Below, piece after piece: positions 53,054-62,700 of a stretch of DNA of 64,000 nucleotides. The notes under the pieces are model-generated. The model ran no database searches. It saw only the letters and a list, made by a program, of their open reading frames with translations, and had not been told where the DNA came from. The number at the start of each line of letters is the position of its first letter. Within the stretch, counting starts at the first letter, position 1. The translations under genes and the position numbers were made by a program. The stretch comes from JBGRQA01 sp041725895 (GTDB taxonomy: Bacteria; Bacteroidota; Bacteroidia; Bacteroidales; Marinifilaceae): the NCBI GenBank assembly GCA_041725895.1, contig JBGRQA010000021.1, positions 40,216 to 104,215 on the forward strand. The letters run 5' to 3'.

Positions 53054-53127
53054 TTGAATTTCGAATTTAAGTTGTCAATTTCTATCGGCCTTATGCCGGT
53101 TCTAAATATTAAAAAGGAGATTGTAAA

Positions 53128-53916
53128 ATGAGTGGAGGACTTTATTCTACATCGTCGAATGATTTCGACAAAACATTAGACCTTACCAAGATTAAGCCTT
53201 ATGGGGATACCATGAACGATGGGAAAACCCAGGTGAGCTTTACCCTGCCTGTTCCAAAAGGAGAAGAGGCAATAGAAGCTGCCAAGCAGATGATGAAGAA
53301 AATGGGATTCGAAAACCCCCAGGTTGTGTTCGTAAAAGAACTGATGGAGGGATTTACCTTTTTCAACTGCTATGGAAACTGTACACATACTGTAGATTTT
53401 ACAGATATTCATGTGCCAAAAGTGGAATCAACCACAATGGATATGCATGAAACTGATGATTATATCAAAGAGCATATTGGTCGTCCTATCGTTGTGGTAG
53501 GTGCCAGTACCGGTACCGATGCTCATACCGTGGGAATCGATGCCATTATGAACATGAAAGGTTTCGCCGGTCACTACGGAATGGAGCGTTACGAAATGTT
53601 CGAAGCTTTGAACATGGGTAGCCAGGTGCCAAACGAGGAGTTTGTGGCTAAAGCCATCGAATTGAAGGCTGACGTACTTTTGGTTTCTCAAACCGTAACT
53701 CAAAAGGATGTTCATATTAAGAACCTGACCGAGCTGGTTGAGTTGTTGGAGGCAGAAGGTCTTCGCGACAAGGTGATTCTGGTATGTGGCGGACCACGTA
53801 TCTCTCATGAGCTGGCTAAAGAGTTGGGCTACGATGCTGGTTTCGGTATGAACAAGTATGCTGATGACGTAGCTTCTTACTGTGCCCAAGAGCTTGACAG
53901 AAGAATGAATTCCTAA
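53128..53916 (+). CDS. kamE: Lysine 5,6-aminomutase beta subunit
   Basis: 262 residues with the cobalamin-binding motif DAHTVG (Asp131, His133, Gly136), followed by the Rossmann-like B12 domain with VLLVSQTVTQKD and VILVCGGPRISHELAKELG. The beta subunit also supplies the Lys that binds PLP at rest. A good ribosome site (AAGGAG) precedes the ATG. The 74-bp gap after kamD contains CGGC-N5-GCCG. Confidence 0.95.
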   Translation: MSGGLYSTSSNDFDKTLDLTKIKPYGDTMNDGKTQVSFTLPVPKGEEAIEAAKQMMKKMGFENPQVVFVKELMEGFTFFNCYGNCTHTVDFTDIHVPKVESTTMDMHETDDYIKEHIGRPIVVVGASTGTDAHTVGIDAIMNMKGFAGHYGMERYEMFEALNMGSQVPNEEFVAKAIELKADVLLVSQTVTQKDVHIKNLTELVELLEAEGLRDKVILVCGGPRISHELAKELGYDAGFGMNKYADDVASYCAQELDRRMNS

Positions 53917-53931
53917 AATACAACGGTCTCA

Positions 53932-53962
53932 CCCTTAAGTCCCCTCAAGGGGATTTAAGAGG
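53932..53962. repeat. REP-like hairpin between kamE and atoA
   Basis: CCCTTAAGTCCCC (53932-53944) folds on GGGGATTTAAGAGGG (53949-53962 and beyond) around TCAA, with one G-U pair and one bulge. Palindromes of this CCCCTCAAGGGG type are frequent between Bacteroidota genes. It could lower expression of the downstream atoA-thiolase part of the operon. Confidence 0.6.
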
Positions 53963-54013
53963 GGGATGCGACTAGATATCAGATTTGGTTTAAAAGGATT
54001 AAAAGAATATCAA

Positions 54014-54676
54014 ATGGATAAAAGAGAAATAAGAGAGACTATCGCCAGAAGAGCGGCTCTCGAACTCAAAGATGGTGACGTGGTAAACCTGGGAATCGGT
54101 TTGCCTACTATTATCCCTAATTACGTATCTGCAAATGTAAACGTAATCCTTCAATCTGAAAACGGATTGCTTGGTATGGGTGCTGCTCCTGCTGAGGGAG
54201 AAGAAGACAAGGACTTTGTTAATGCAGGTGGAGGTTATATCACTTGCGTAGAAGGAGCCAGTAGCTTCGACAGTGCTTCATCTTTCGGAATTATTCGTGG
54301 CGGACACGTTGATGTGACCATTTTGGGTGCACTTCAGGTGGATGAAAAGGGAAACCTTGCCAACTGGATGATTCCTGGCAAAAAAACTCCAGGAATGGGG
54401 GGAGCCATGGACTTGTTGGTTGGTGCTAAGAAAGTGATTCTTTCTATGGAGCACACAGCCAAAGGAAATCACAAGATCATGAAGGAGTGTACTCTTCCTT
54501 TAACAGCAGCCGGTCAGGTGGATATGATTATTACCGAAATGGGTGTGATGGAAATTACTCCGGAAGGTATTCTTTTAACCGAGATCAATCCTGTGTTTAC
54601 AGTGGAGCAAATTCAGGAGGCAACCGAAGCCAAACTGATCGTTTCGGAGGATCTAATCGAAATGCGTAAAAACTAG
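54014..54676 (+). CDS. atoA: CoA-transferase subunit B (butyryl-CoA:acetoacetate type)
   Basis: 220 residues from the ATG at 54014 (MDKREIRETIARRAAL); an in-frame start at 53966 lies right behind the hairpin and is less likely. The catalytic Glu is in QSENGLLGMGAAP, and the GxGG-like loop VNAGGGYITCVEGASSFDSA is conserved in family I beta subunits. It pairs with AtoD at the head of the cluster to transfer CoA from butyryl-CoA to acetoacetate. Confidence 0.92.
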   Translation: MDKREIRETIARRAALELKDGDVVNLGIGLPTIIPNYVSANVNVILQSENGLLGMGAAPAEGEEDKDFVNAGGGYITCVEGASSFDSASSFGIIRGGHVDVTILGALQVDEKGNLANWMIPGKKTPGMGGAMDLLVGAKKVILSMEHTAKGNHKIMKECTLPLTAAGQVDMIITEMGVMEITPEGILLTEINPVFTVEQIQEATEAKLIVSEDLIEMRKN

Positions 54677-54764
54677 TAACAACCATTCAGGTAGCCCATT
54701 GGTTGAGGAAAAGTAACGAACTGTTTTTTCTCGATCTTACTACTTGAGAATTAATACTAACAAA

Positions 54765-55970
54765 ATGAGCAAAGTATATATCGTTGCAGCCAAACGTACT
54801 GCTGTAGGTAAATTTCTTGGAACCTTAACTCCTGTTAAAGCTGCTGATTTGGCCGCAGAGGTAATCAAAAATATTATCAGTGAAACCGGAATTGACGCAG
54901 CTAAACTGGATGAAGTAGTTGTTGGTAACATTTTGATGGCCGGTCAGGGACAAGGGATTGCCCGTCAGGCTGCCATTAAGGGTGGTGTACCTCAGGAGGT
55001 GCCTGCTTATGGTATCAACATGATTTGTGGTAGTGGTATGAAGAGTATCAACACTGCCTATGCAAACATCAAAGCCGGAGAAGCCAACCTGATTCTTGCC
55101 GGTGGTACTGAGTCTATGTCTCAGGCTGGTTTTGTGATGCCAGGTACTGTTCGTGGCGGTCACAGAATGATGGATTTGAAAGCCATCGACCACATGGTAT
55201 TCGATGGTTTGACTGATGCTTTCAACGGTTACCACATGGGAATCACCGCAGAAAACATTGCAGAAAAATACAATCTGACTCGCGAAGAGCAGGATGCTTT
55301 CTCTTTTGGTTCTCAGCAAAAAGCGATGAATGCCCAGGATAATGGTCACTTCAAGAATGAAATCGTTCCTGTGGAGATCAAAACCCGTAAGGAAACCATC
55401 ACTTTTGATGCTGATGAATTCATCAACCGCAGAACCAGTGAGGAGAAACTAGCTGGTTTGCGTCCCGCTTTCAAGAAAGACGGAACCGTAACTGCTGGTA
55501 ATGCTTCAGGTATCAACGATGGTGCTGCTTTCGTATTGATTGCTTCCGAAGAGGCCGTAAAAGAGCACAACCTGTCTCCAATTGCTGAGATCGTAGCTAC
55601 CGGTCAGGGCGGAGTAGATCCAGCTATCATGGGTATGGGACCTGTTCCTGCTATTGCTAAAGCTTTGTCAAAAGCTGATATGAAGCTGGAGCAAATGGAA
55701 GTTCTTGAATTGAACGAAGCTTTTGCCGCTCAGTCTTTGGGGGTTATGAAACAATTGACCGAGGATCACAATGTGGATGCTGATTTCTTCAAAGAGAGAT
55801 GCAACGTAAACGGTGGTGCTATTGCCTTGGGTCACCCAATTGGTGCATCAGGTACTCGTATTACAGTAAGCCTGATTCACGAAATGATTCGTTCCGACAA
55901 ACAGTACGGTTTGGCTTCCCTGTGTATCGGTGGAGGTATGGGAACTGCCCTGATTTTGAAAAAAGCTTAA
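54765..55970 (+). CDS. atoB: Acetyl-CoA C-acetyltransferase (thiolase)
   Basis: 401 residues from the ATG at 54765. Active-site Cys88 is in NMICGSGMKSI, with NVNGGAIALGHPIGASGTRI (catalytic His) and the second Cys in SLCIGGGMG. In this pathway it splits the acetoacetyl-CoA made by AtoDA into two acetyl-CoA, one of which re-enters at Kce. Codons are strongly biased. Confidence 0.95.
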   Translation: MSKVYIVAAKRTAVGKFLGTLTPVKAADLAAEVIKNIISETGIDAAKLDEVVVGNILMAGQGQGIARQAAIKGGVPQEVPAYGINMICGSGMKSINTAYANIKAGEANLILAGGTESMSQAGFVMPGTVRGGHRMMDLKAIDHMVFDGLTDAFNGYHMGITAENIAEKYNLTREEQDAFSFGSQQKAMNAQDNGHFKNEIVPVEIKTRKETITFDADEFINRRTSEEKLAGLRPAFKKDGTVTAGNASGINDGAAFVLIASEEAVKEHNLSPIAEIVATGQGGVDPAIMGMGPVPAIAKALSKADMKLEQMEVLELNEAFAAQSLGVMKQLTEDHNVDADFFKERCNVNGGAIALGHPIGASGTRITVSLIHEMIRSDKQYGLASLCIGGGMGTALILKKA

Positions 55971-55973
55971 AGG

Positions 55974-56149
55974 AGCAAGTACATAGTAGCAAGTATCAGG
56001 ATAAATGAGGTATTTGTCTTGATACTTGACCCAATTTTAGATAAAACAAATAACAAAATATACTGTATCAGGAAAAACAGTTCAATGTAGAAATCAAGTA
56101 AGTTTTCTTGCTACTTGATACTAGCTTCTAGATACTATTTTTTTAAACT
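55974..56149. repeat. CTTGCTACTTG-family repeats upstream of bcd
   Basis: CAAGTATCA (55990-55998) is inverted at TGATACTTG (56020-56028). A further copy, CTTGCTACTTGATACTAG, lies at 56107-56124. They belong to the same family as the 4041-4086 element. No exact -7 motif was seen, so bcd is probably read from the upstream operon. Confidence 0.55.
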
Positions 56150-57289
56150 ATGGATTTTAGCTTAACAAAAGAACAAGTGTTGTTTCAGCAAATGATTAGA
56201 GATTTTGCTGAGAATGAAGTGAAGCCTTTGGCTGCTGAGGTGGACGATCAGGAACGTTTTCCGATCGAAACTGTAGAGAAGATGGCCAAAATTGGAATCA
56301 TGGGGATTCCAATTCCTAAACAATACGGCGGTGCCGGCGGTAACAATGTGATGTACTCAATGGCAGTGGAAGAGCTTTCAGCTGTTTGCGCCACTACCGG
56401 TGTTATTGTATCGGCTCATACTTCATTGTGTGCTGCTCCTATCATGGAGAACGGAACCGAAGCTCAGAAGCAGAAATATCTTCCCAAACTGGCTTCCGGT
56501 GAGTGGATTGGTGCTTTTGGTTTGACTGAGCCCAATGCCGGTACCGATGCTGCAGGTCAGCAGACGACTGCAGTGGAAGACGGTGACAATATTATCCTGA
56601 ACGGTAGCAAGATCTTTATCACTAACGCAGAGTATGCTCATGTATATGTGATTTTTGCAATGACCGACAAGTCAAAAGGAACTCGTGGTATCACTGCTTA
56701 TATCGTAGAAAAAGGAACTCCTGGATTCTCAATCGGTAAGAAGGAGAAGAAAATGGGTATCCGTGGTTCTGCAACTTGCGAGCTGATCTTCGAAAACTGT
56801 GTGATTCCTAAGGAGAACATGTTGGGCAAACTGAACAAAGGTTTCGGTATTGCAATGAAAACTCTGGACGGTGGTCGTATTGGTATCGCAGCTCAGGCTT
56901 TGGGTATTGCCCAGGGAGCTATCAACGAGACAGTGAAGTACGTGAAGGAAAGAAAGCAATTTGGTCGTTCTATTTCTGCATTCCAGAATACTCAGTTCCA
57001 ATTGGCTGATATGAACACCAAAACCGAAGCTTCTCGTATGTTGGTTCGCAAAGCTGCTAACAAGAAGGATAAGAAAATTCCTTACTCTGTGGATGCTGCA
57101 ATGTGTAAGCTGTACGCTGCCGAAACCGCAATGGAGGTAACAAACAAAGCCGTTCAGTTGCACGGTGGATACGGTTACACCCGTGAATATCCTGTGGAGC
57201 GTATGATGCGTGATGCAAAAATTACCGAGATCTACGAAGGAACTTCTGAAGTTCAAAGAATGGTGATCTCAGCCAATATGTTGAAGTAA
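56150..57289 (+). CDS. bcd: Butyryl-CoA dehydrogenase (acyl-CoA dehydrogenase)
   Basis: 379 residues, short-chain acyl-CoA dehydrogenase family. The FAD and substrate motifs are FGLTEPNAGTDAAGQQT and ITNAEYAHVYVIF; the catalytic base Glu363 is in IYEGTSEVQRMVI. It reduces crotonyl-CoA to butyryl-CoA with electrons from EtfAB, encoded directly downstream. In anaerobes this complex can bifurcate electrons to ferredoxin; the sequence alone does not settle that. Confidence 0.93.
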   Translation: MDFSLTKEQVLFQQMIRDFAENEVKPLAAEVDDQERFPIETVEKMAKIGIMGIPIPKQYGGAGGNNVMYSMAVEELSAVCATTGVIVSAHTSLCAAPIMENGTEAQKQKYLPKLASGEWIGAFGLTEPNAGTDAAGQQTTAVEDGDNIILNGSKIFITNAEYAHVYVIFAMTDKSKGTRGITAYIVEKGTPGFSIGKKEKKMGIRGSATCELIFENCVIPKENMLGKLNKGFGIAMKTLDGGRIGIAAQALGIAQGAINETVKYVKERKQFGRSISAFQNTQFQLADMNTKTEASRMLVRKAANKKDKKIPYSVDAAMCKLYAAETAMEVTNKAVQLHGGYGYTREYPVERMMRDAKITEIYEGTSEVQRMVISANMLK

Positions 57290-57330
57290 TTATAGGCGTA
57301 AAACAACGAATTAGGTTAGGGGCAGTATTT

Positions 57331-57384
57331 CTTGCCACTTGCCACTTGTGACTAGTGACAAGACGCAAGGAACAAGTTACAAGT
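57331..57384. repeat. CTTGCCACTTG/CTTGTGACTAG repeat upstream of etfB
   Basis: Consecutive units CTTGCCACTT, GCCACTTGTGACTAGTGACAAG and GGAACAAGTTACAAG form imperfect dyads of the 4041-4086 family. It sits between bcd and etfB. Confidence 0.55.
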
Positions 57385-57424
57385 AAATGACGCTCCGATT
57401 AACTTGATGCAAATTTTGAAGAAA

Positions 57425-58210
57425 ATGAACATAGTTGTCTGTATTAAACAGGTTCCAGATACTACTGAGATAAAAATTGATCCGAAAACCGGAACCCTGA
57501 TTAGAGATGGTGTACCTTCCATTATGAACCCCGATGACAAAGGTGGTTTGGAAATGGCACTGCAGTTGAAAGACCAGTATGGTGCACACGTAACCGTGAT
57601 TACCATGGGACCTCCACAAGCTGATTTGATCCTTCGCGAAGCTTTCGCAATGGGAGCTGACAGAGCAATCCACTTGAGCGATAGAAAATTCGCCGGTGCC
57701 GATACTTTGGCTACCTCACATGCTTTGGCAGGTGCCTTAAGAAAACTGGATTTTGATTTGTGTATTACCGGTCGTCAGGCTATTGATGGTGATACTGCAC
57801 AGGTTGGTCCTCAGATTGCTGAGCACTTGGATATGCCACAGGTATCCTACCTTGAAGATTTGAAATTCGACGGAGAGAAGACCTTCACCATGAAGCGTCA
57901 CATCGAGGAAGGTTATCAAATGTTGCAGGTAGAAGCTCCTTGTGTTGTAACCGTACTGTCATCTGCTAACAACCCTCGTTATATGCACGTGGGTGGTATC
58001 GTTGATGCTTACCAAAAAGAAGTGGAGCTGTGGGGCTTCGAGCAGATCGAAGTGGACGAAACCAAGTTGGGACTGAAAGGTTCTCCAACAAGTGTACACA
58101 AAGCATTCGCTCGTGGTGTGAAGCCTGCAGGTGAACTTTACGAAGTGGAAACCGATGAGGCAGTAGGAATCATTATCAAGAAACTAAAAGAGAAATTTAT
58201 TCTTAATTAA
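57425..58210 (+). CDS. etfB: Electron transfer flavoprotein beta subunit
   Basis: 261 residues from the ATG at 57425 (MNIVVCIKQVPDT, the standard EtfB start); an ATG 21 bp upstream is not needed. The nucleotide-binding fold and loop ITGRQAIDGDTAQVGPQIAE are conserved. With EtfA it passes electrons between NADH or ferredoxin and Bcd. It is followed by etfA after 8 bp. Confidence 0.95.
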   Translation: MNIVVCIKQVPDTTEIKIDPKTGTLIRDGVPSIMNPDDKGGLEMALQLKDQYGAHVTVITMGPPQADLILREAFAMGADRAIHLSDRKFAGADTLATSHALAGALRKLDFDLCITGRQAIDGDTAQVGPQIAEHLDMPQVSYLEDLKFDGEKTFTMKRHIEEGYQMLQVEAPCVVTVLSSANNPRYMHVGGIVDAYQKEVELWGFEQIEVDETKLGLKGSPTSVHKAFARGVKPAGELYEVETDEAVGIIIKKLKEKFILN

Positions 58211-58218
58211 GGACGACT

Positions 58219-59211
58219 ATGAACTTAGAAGAATACAAAGGCATATATGTCTTCATCGAGCAGCGTGAAGGCGTAATTCAAAACGTAGCTTTGGAATTGT
58301 TGGGGCAGGCGCGTAAGCTGGCTGACGAATTGAACAACAAAGTATACGCGATGTTGTTAGGATATCAAATTGGTGATAAGGCGCAGCAGTTAATCGCTCG
58401 CGGTGCTGATGAGGTATTGGTTGTGGATGCTCCTGAATTGAAGGATTACACTACCGAGCCATATACCCAGGCCATTTGTCAGATTATTAAGGACAGAAAG
58501 CCGGAATCAATGCTGATTGGTGCTACTACCATTGGTCGTGATTTGGGACCTAGAGTTTCTGCTCGTGTGGAAACCGGTTTGACTGCAGACTGTACCAAGA
58601 TCGAAATCGGCGAGAAGGGCGAAATGCTGATGACTCGTCCTGCTTTCGGTGGTAACCTGATGGCAACTATTGTTTGTAAGAACCACCGTCCACAGATGGG
58701 TACCGTTCGTCCGGGTGTACTGTTCGCTATGGATGCTGACGAGAGCCGTACTGGTGAGATTGTGAACTACGAAGTAAAATTCGAGACTTCCAAGTTTAAG
58801 GTGAAGTTGTTGGAGACCGTTAAGGAAGAGAATGATTTGATCGACATTACCGAAGCTCGTATCCTGGTTTCAGGTGGACGTGGTATTGGTAACGCCGAAG
58901 GTTTCGAAGCGATGGACGGATTGGCTAAGACTTTGGATGCTGAAGTTTCTGCTTCACGTGCTATGGTTGATGCCGGTTACATCGGTCACGAGCGCCAGGT
59001 AGGACAAACCGGTAAGACCGTACGTCCTGACCTGTACTTTGCATTCGGTATCTCAGGAGCCATCCAGCACGTAGCTGGTATGGAAGACTCTGACTTGATT
59101 ATTGCCGTAAACAAAGACAAGCACGCTCCTATCTTCCAGGTATCCGACCTAGGAATCGTAGGCGATGCAAAACAGATTATCAAGAAACTAACCGAGCGTT
59201 TGGAAAAATAA
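58219..59211 (+). CDS. etfA: Electron transfer flavoprotein alpha subunit
   Basis: 330 residues. The C-terminal FAD domain carries VSGGRGIGNAEGFEAMDGLA, VGQTGKTVRPDLYFAFGISGAIQH and NKDKHAPIFQVSDLGIVGDA, the classical EtfA signature. It completes the Bcd/Etf module. Its stop codon lies at the left border of a ~190-bp sequence that is repeated at 63811-64000. Confidence 0.96.
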   Translation: MNLEEYKGIYVFIEQREGVIQNVALELLGQARKLADELNNKVYAMLLGYQIGDKAQQLIARGADEVLVVDAPELKDYTTEPYTQAICQIIKDRKPESMLIGATTIGRDLGPRVSARVETGLTADCTKIEIGEKGEMLMTRPAFGGNLMATIVCKNHRPQMGTVRPGVLFAMDADESRTGEIVNYEVKFETSKFKVKLLETVKEENDLIDITEARILVSGGRGIGNAEGFEAMDGLAKTLDAEVSASRAMVDAGYIGHERQVGQTGKTVRPDLYFAFGISGAIQHVAGMEDSDLIIAVNKDKHAPIFQVSDLGIVGDAKQIIKKLTERLEK

Positions 59212-59388
59212 TCGGATTAGAGACTGTATATTGGAAAAGCTCACCTTTCGGGGTGAGCTTTTGTTTTATCAATTTTCCCTGTTTCCGGAATTGGCTTGCT
59301 TTTCCATCGACCGAGCCCCTGTGTTTTCACTTACTTGTTGTTGGCCCGTGCTTTGTTTTTAACAACAAGTAAGTTACAGGAATATTGG
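59200..59388. repeat. Direct repeat, left copy (includes the etfA 3' end and terminator)
   Basis: From the last codons of etfA to about 59388 the sequence recurs at 63811-64000, offset 4611-4612 bp, with scattered differences and a one-base length change. Both copies hold the AAAAGCTCACC terminator hairpin and the dyad ACTTACTTGTTGTT/AACAACAAGTAAGT (59329-59342 and 59361-59374). Confidence 0.9.
59235..59262 (+). terminator. Terminator of the lysine fermentation cluster
   Basis: AAAAGCTCACC (59235-59245) pairs with GGTGAGCTTTT (59252-59262) around TTTCGG, followed by T-rich sequence, 24 bp after etfA. Confidence 0.9.
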
Positions 59389-59782
59389 GAGAATGTCAAT
59401 GGGAAAATAGGAACTGCTACTAATTTTTTCCTCTAAAAGCATGATGGGAGAGCGGAGATTTTGAGTGTTTGGGGGAAGGCCCTGATGCTCACTTGAAACT
59501 CTTTTGCTGTATATGTTCCTGCTCAGGGAAGATATTCTTTGCCTTTTCAATCAATTTCCTGATCACAGAAAGTACTTAGTAATTGTAGCGGGTAAATTGG
59601 TCATAGGATGAAGGGGAGGCCCTTGAAATGGCTGTAAATCCATTTTGTCATGTCCTTTGCCTGAAGGAAGAAATTGGATTCGAGAAGTCCACTCGTTATC
59701 TTCTTTGTGCAATATCATTGGTAAAAAAAGAGGCCGCCCCTGGGACGACCTCTGTGGTATCAATTGTAATAAATTATAAAAT
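59389..59782. other. Intergenic region downstream of the surface protein gene
   Basis: No gene supported. It contains the terminator of the minus-strand surface protein gene (59723-59753); nothing else was recognised. Confidence 0.5.
59723..59753 (-). terminator. Terminator of the LRR/Ig-like surface protein gene
   Basis: On the minus strand, AGAGGTCGTCC pairs with GGCGGCCTCT (two G-U pairs) over 59729-59753 and is followed by a T7 run (A's at 59723-59729). It lies 30 bp after the stop codon. Confidence 0.85.
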
Positions 59783-62700
59783 CTACTTCTTCAGTATTTT
59801 CCGGGTGATTGTCTCCTCTCCAATTTGAAGCTTCAGCAAATACATTCCTGCGCTAAAACCAGATAGGTTGAATTGCTCCTGTTTGGAATTGCTCTCCTTT
59901 TGCAATACCAACTTTCCTCTCATGTCGTAGATCCGGATCATGCACTTCTCATTCCCCTCCAGCTCGATGGTTAAATCCCTTTCTACCGGGTTAGGGTAGA
60001 TTCGGAAGGCATTCTTTGCAATCTCATCCAGGCCGGTGGCAACTTCTACCTGAATCTCTACGATTTCCTCGGTTTCGGCATATTCATCATTTCCTTCTTG
60101 AATAGCCTTGATCTGCACGGTACCTTCCTGGTTGAAAGTAACCGAGTTGCCGTTAAGGGTGGCATCTCCCGCAATAATTTCATAGCTAACAACCAAACCT
60201 GAGCTTGCCGAGGCCTGCAGCTCCAAAACATTATTTACTTCTACTTTTTCCGGTACATTCTCAAATGTAATGCTTTGATCTCTCTTCTCCACAACAATTT
60301 CGATTACTCTTTCCGTTGGTGCGAAAATTTCATTCCCTTCTTGAATTGCCTTAATCTCTACTGTTCCGGCCTTGTTGAAGGTAATTGTTTTTTCGCTTAT
60401 GCTTGCATCTCCCGAGATAATCTCGAAGCTTACCTCCAGTTCGGAATCTGTAGTTGCATCCAATTCCAGTTCCTCCTTCACTTTAACTTTTTCCGGATAA
60501 CTGTTAATCGTAATGCTTTGTATTTTCTTTTCTACAAGGATGGTGATTTTCTCCTCGGCAGCAAGGTATGTATCATTTCCTGCCTGCATGGCATTGATTT
60601 CTACTGTTCCGGCCTTGGTAAAGGTAATGGTGTTTTCGGTTATACTGGCCTCTCCTAAACTGACTTCGAAATCGACTTCCAGATCGGAATCTGATGCTGC
60701 TTTTATTTCCAAAACATCACCTACTTCTACTTTTTTCGCAAAGCTGCCAATCGTAATTTTTTGTGCGATCTTTTCTACCTCTATGCTGATGCTCCCTTCT
60801 GTGGGCAGGAAGAATTCGTTTCCGTCTTGAGTAGCTTTAATTTCAACAGTTCCCGCTTTGGTAAAAATCACAGTGTTTCCCGAAATGGTGGCTTCTCCCG
60901 AGATGACCTCAAAGTTAACTTCCAGTTCGGAACTTGCAGTAGCATACAGTTCCAGTTCATCTTTTACTGAAACCTTTGAGGAAAGATTCTGGAAGGTAAT
61001 GCTCTGTTCCTTCTTTTGTACTATGATGAGGTAGCTCTGTTCTGCTTCATTATACTCATCGTTGCCGGCCTGGATTGCCTTTATGATTACATTGCCAGCT
61101 TTGTGGAATGTAATGGCATTTCCCGAAATGCTGATTTCCCCCTTAATAGCTTTATAGCTTACCTCAAGTCCGGAACTAGCCGTAGCATTCAATTCCAGGA
61201 CATCATTTACCCGGACCTCCATGGGCGTATTTTCGAAGTTGATGTTTTGTACTTTCTTTTCTACCGAAATTTCAATGGTTTTCTCCGCTGCATTAAACTC
61301 TTTGTTTCCATCCTGAATTGCTTTTATTTTCACCGTCCCTTCCTTGTTGAAAGTGATACTGTTTCCAGTCAGGGTTGCATCACCTGAAATTAGCTCAAAA
61401 CGAACCTCCAATCCGGAGCTGGCAGTGGCAATCAATTCCAATACCTCCTTCACTTTTAACTTTTGCGGAGCATTTTCGAAGTTGATGTTTTGTACTTTTT
61501 TTTCCACTGAAATTTCAATGGTTTTTTCCGCTGCATTAAACTCTTCATTTCCATCCTGAATTGCTTTTATTCTCACAGTCCCTTCCTTGTTGAAAGTGAT
61601 ACTGTTTCCAGTCAGGATTGCATCACCTGAAGTTTGCTCAAAACGAACCTCCAATCCGGAGCTGGCAGTGGCAATCAATTCCAATATCTCCTTCACTTTT
61701 ACCTTTTGGGAAGCATTTTCGAAGTTGATGTTTTGTACTTTCTTTTCCACAGAAATTTCAATGGTTTTTTCCGCTGCATTAAACTCTTCATTTCCATCCT
61801 GAATTGCTTTTATTTTTACAGTCCCTTCCTTGTTGAAAGTGATACTTTTTCCAGTCAGGGTTGCATCACCTGAAGTTAGCTCAAAACGAACCTCCAATCC
61901 GGAACTGGCAGTGGCAATCAATTCCAATACCTCTTTCACTTTTACTTTTTGCGAAGCATTTTCGAAGTTGATGTTTTGCACTTTCTTTTCCACCGAAATT
62001 TCAATGGTTTTCTCAGCAGCATTAAACTCTTCGTTTCCATCCTGAATTGCTTTTATTTTCACAGTCCCTTCCTTGTTGAAGGTGATACTGTTTCCAGTCA
62101 GGGTTGCATCTCCTGAAATTAGCTCAAAACGAACTTCCAGTCCGGAACTGGCATTAGTCACAATGGTAATCATATCATTTACTTTAACACTAGATGGAGT
62201 GTTTACGAAAATGATACTTTGTGCTTTTCCTTCAATAGTAATGTTTTCGGTTGTTAGTTCGGTGCCGGCAAAATAAGCATTACTCATTTTACAATAGTAA
62301 GTGCCTACTTTTAGAAATTCAAAAATACCAGAGGTCGTAGTTTCTTTAACAAAGGTTTTGTCTACTTGTGCATCCGCTAAGTTATACCAGGTAAATGTAG
62401 TGGTATTGGTCTCAAAATCTCTTTCTGCCGTATAATCAATGGTTTCTTTTCTTTTTTTATTTACTGGCATAAAGATTGGCTTTGCCGAAGTGTATGTTAA
62501 ACTGGGAAAATTGTCTTTTAGCTTTTTTAATTCTGAAAATGGGAAAAGGTTTTCGTTACATTGTAAAGTGGTTAGGGCTTTATTTTTGCTTATGTCCAAA
62601 GAATTAAGCTGGTTGTCGTGACAGTATAAATACTGTAGTGCTGGATTCTTGGATAAATCTAAGGACTTAATTTGATTGTCCTGACATCTCAGATTAATTA

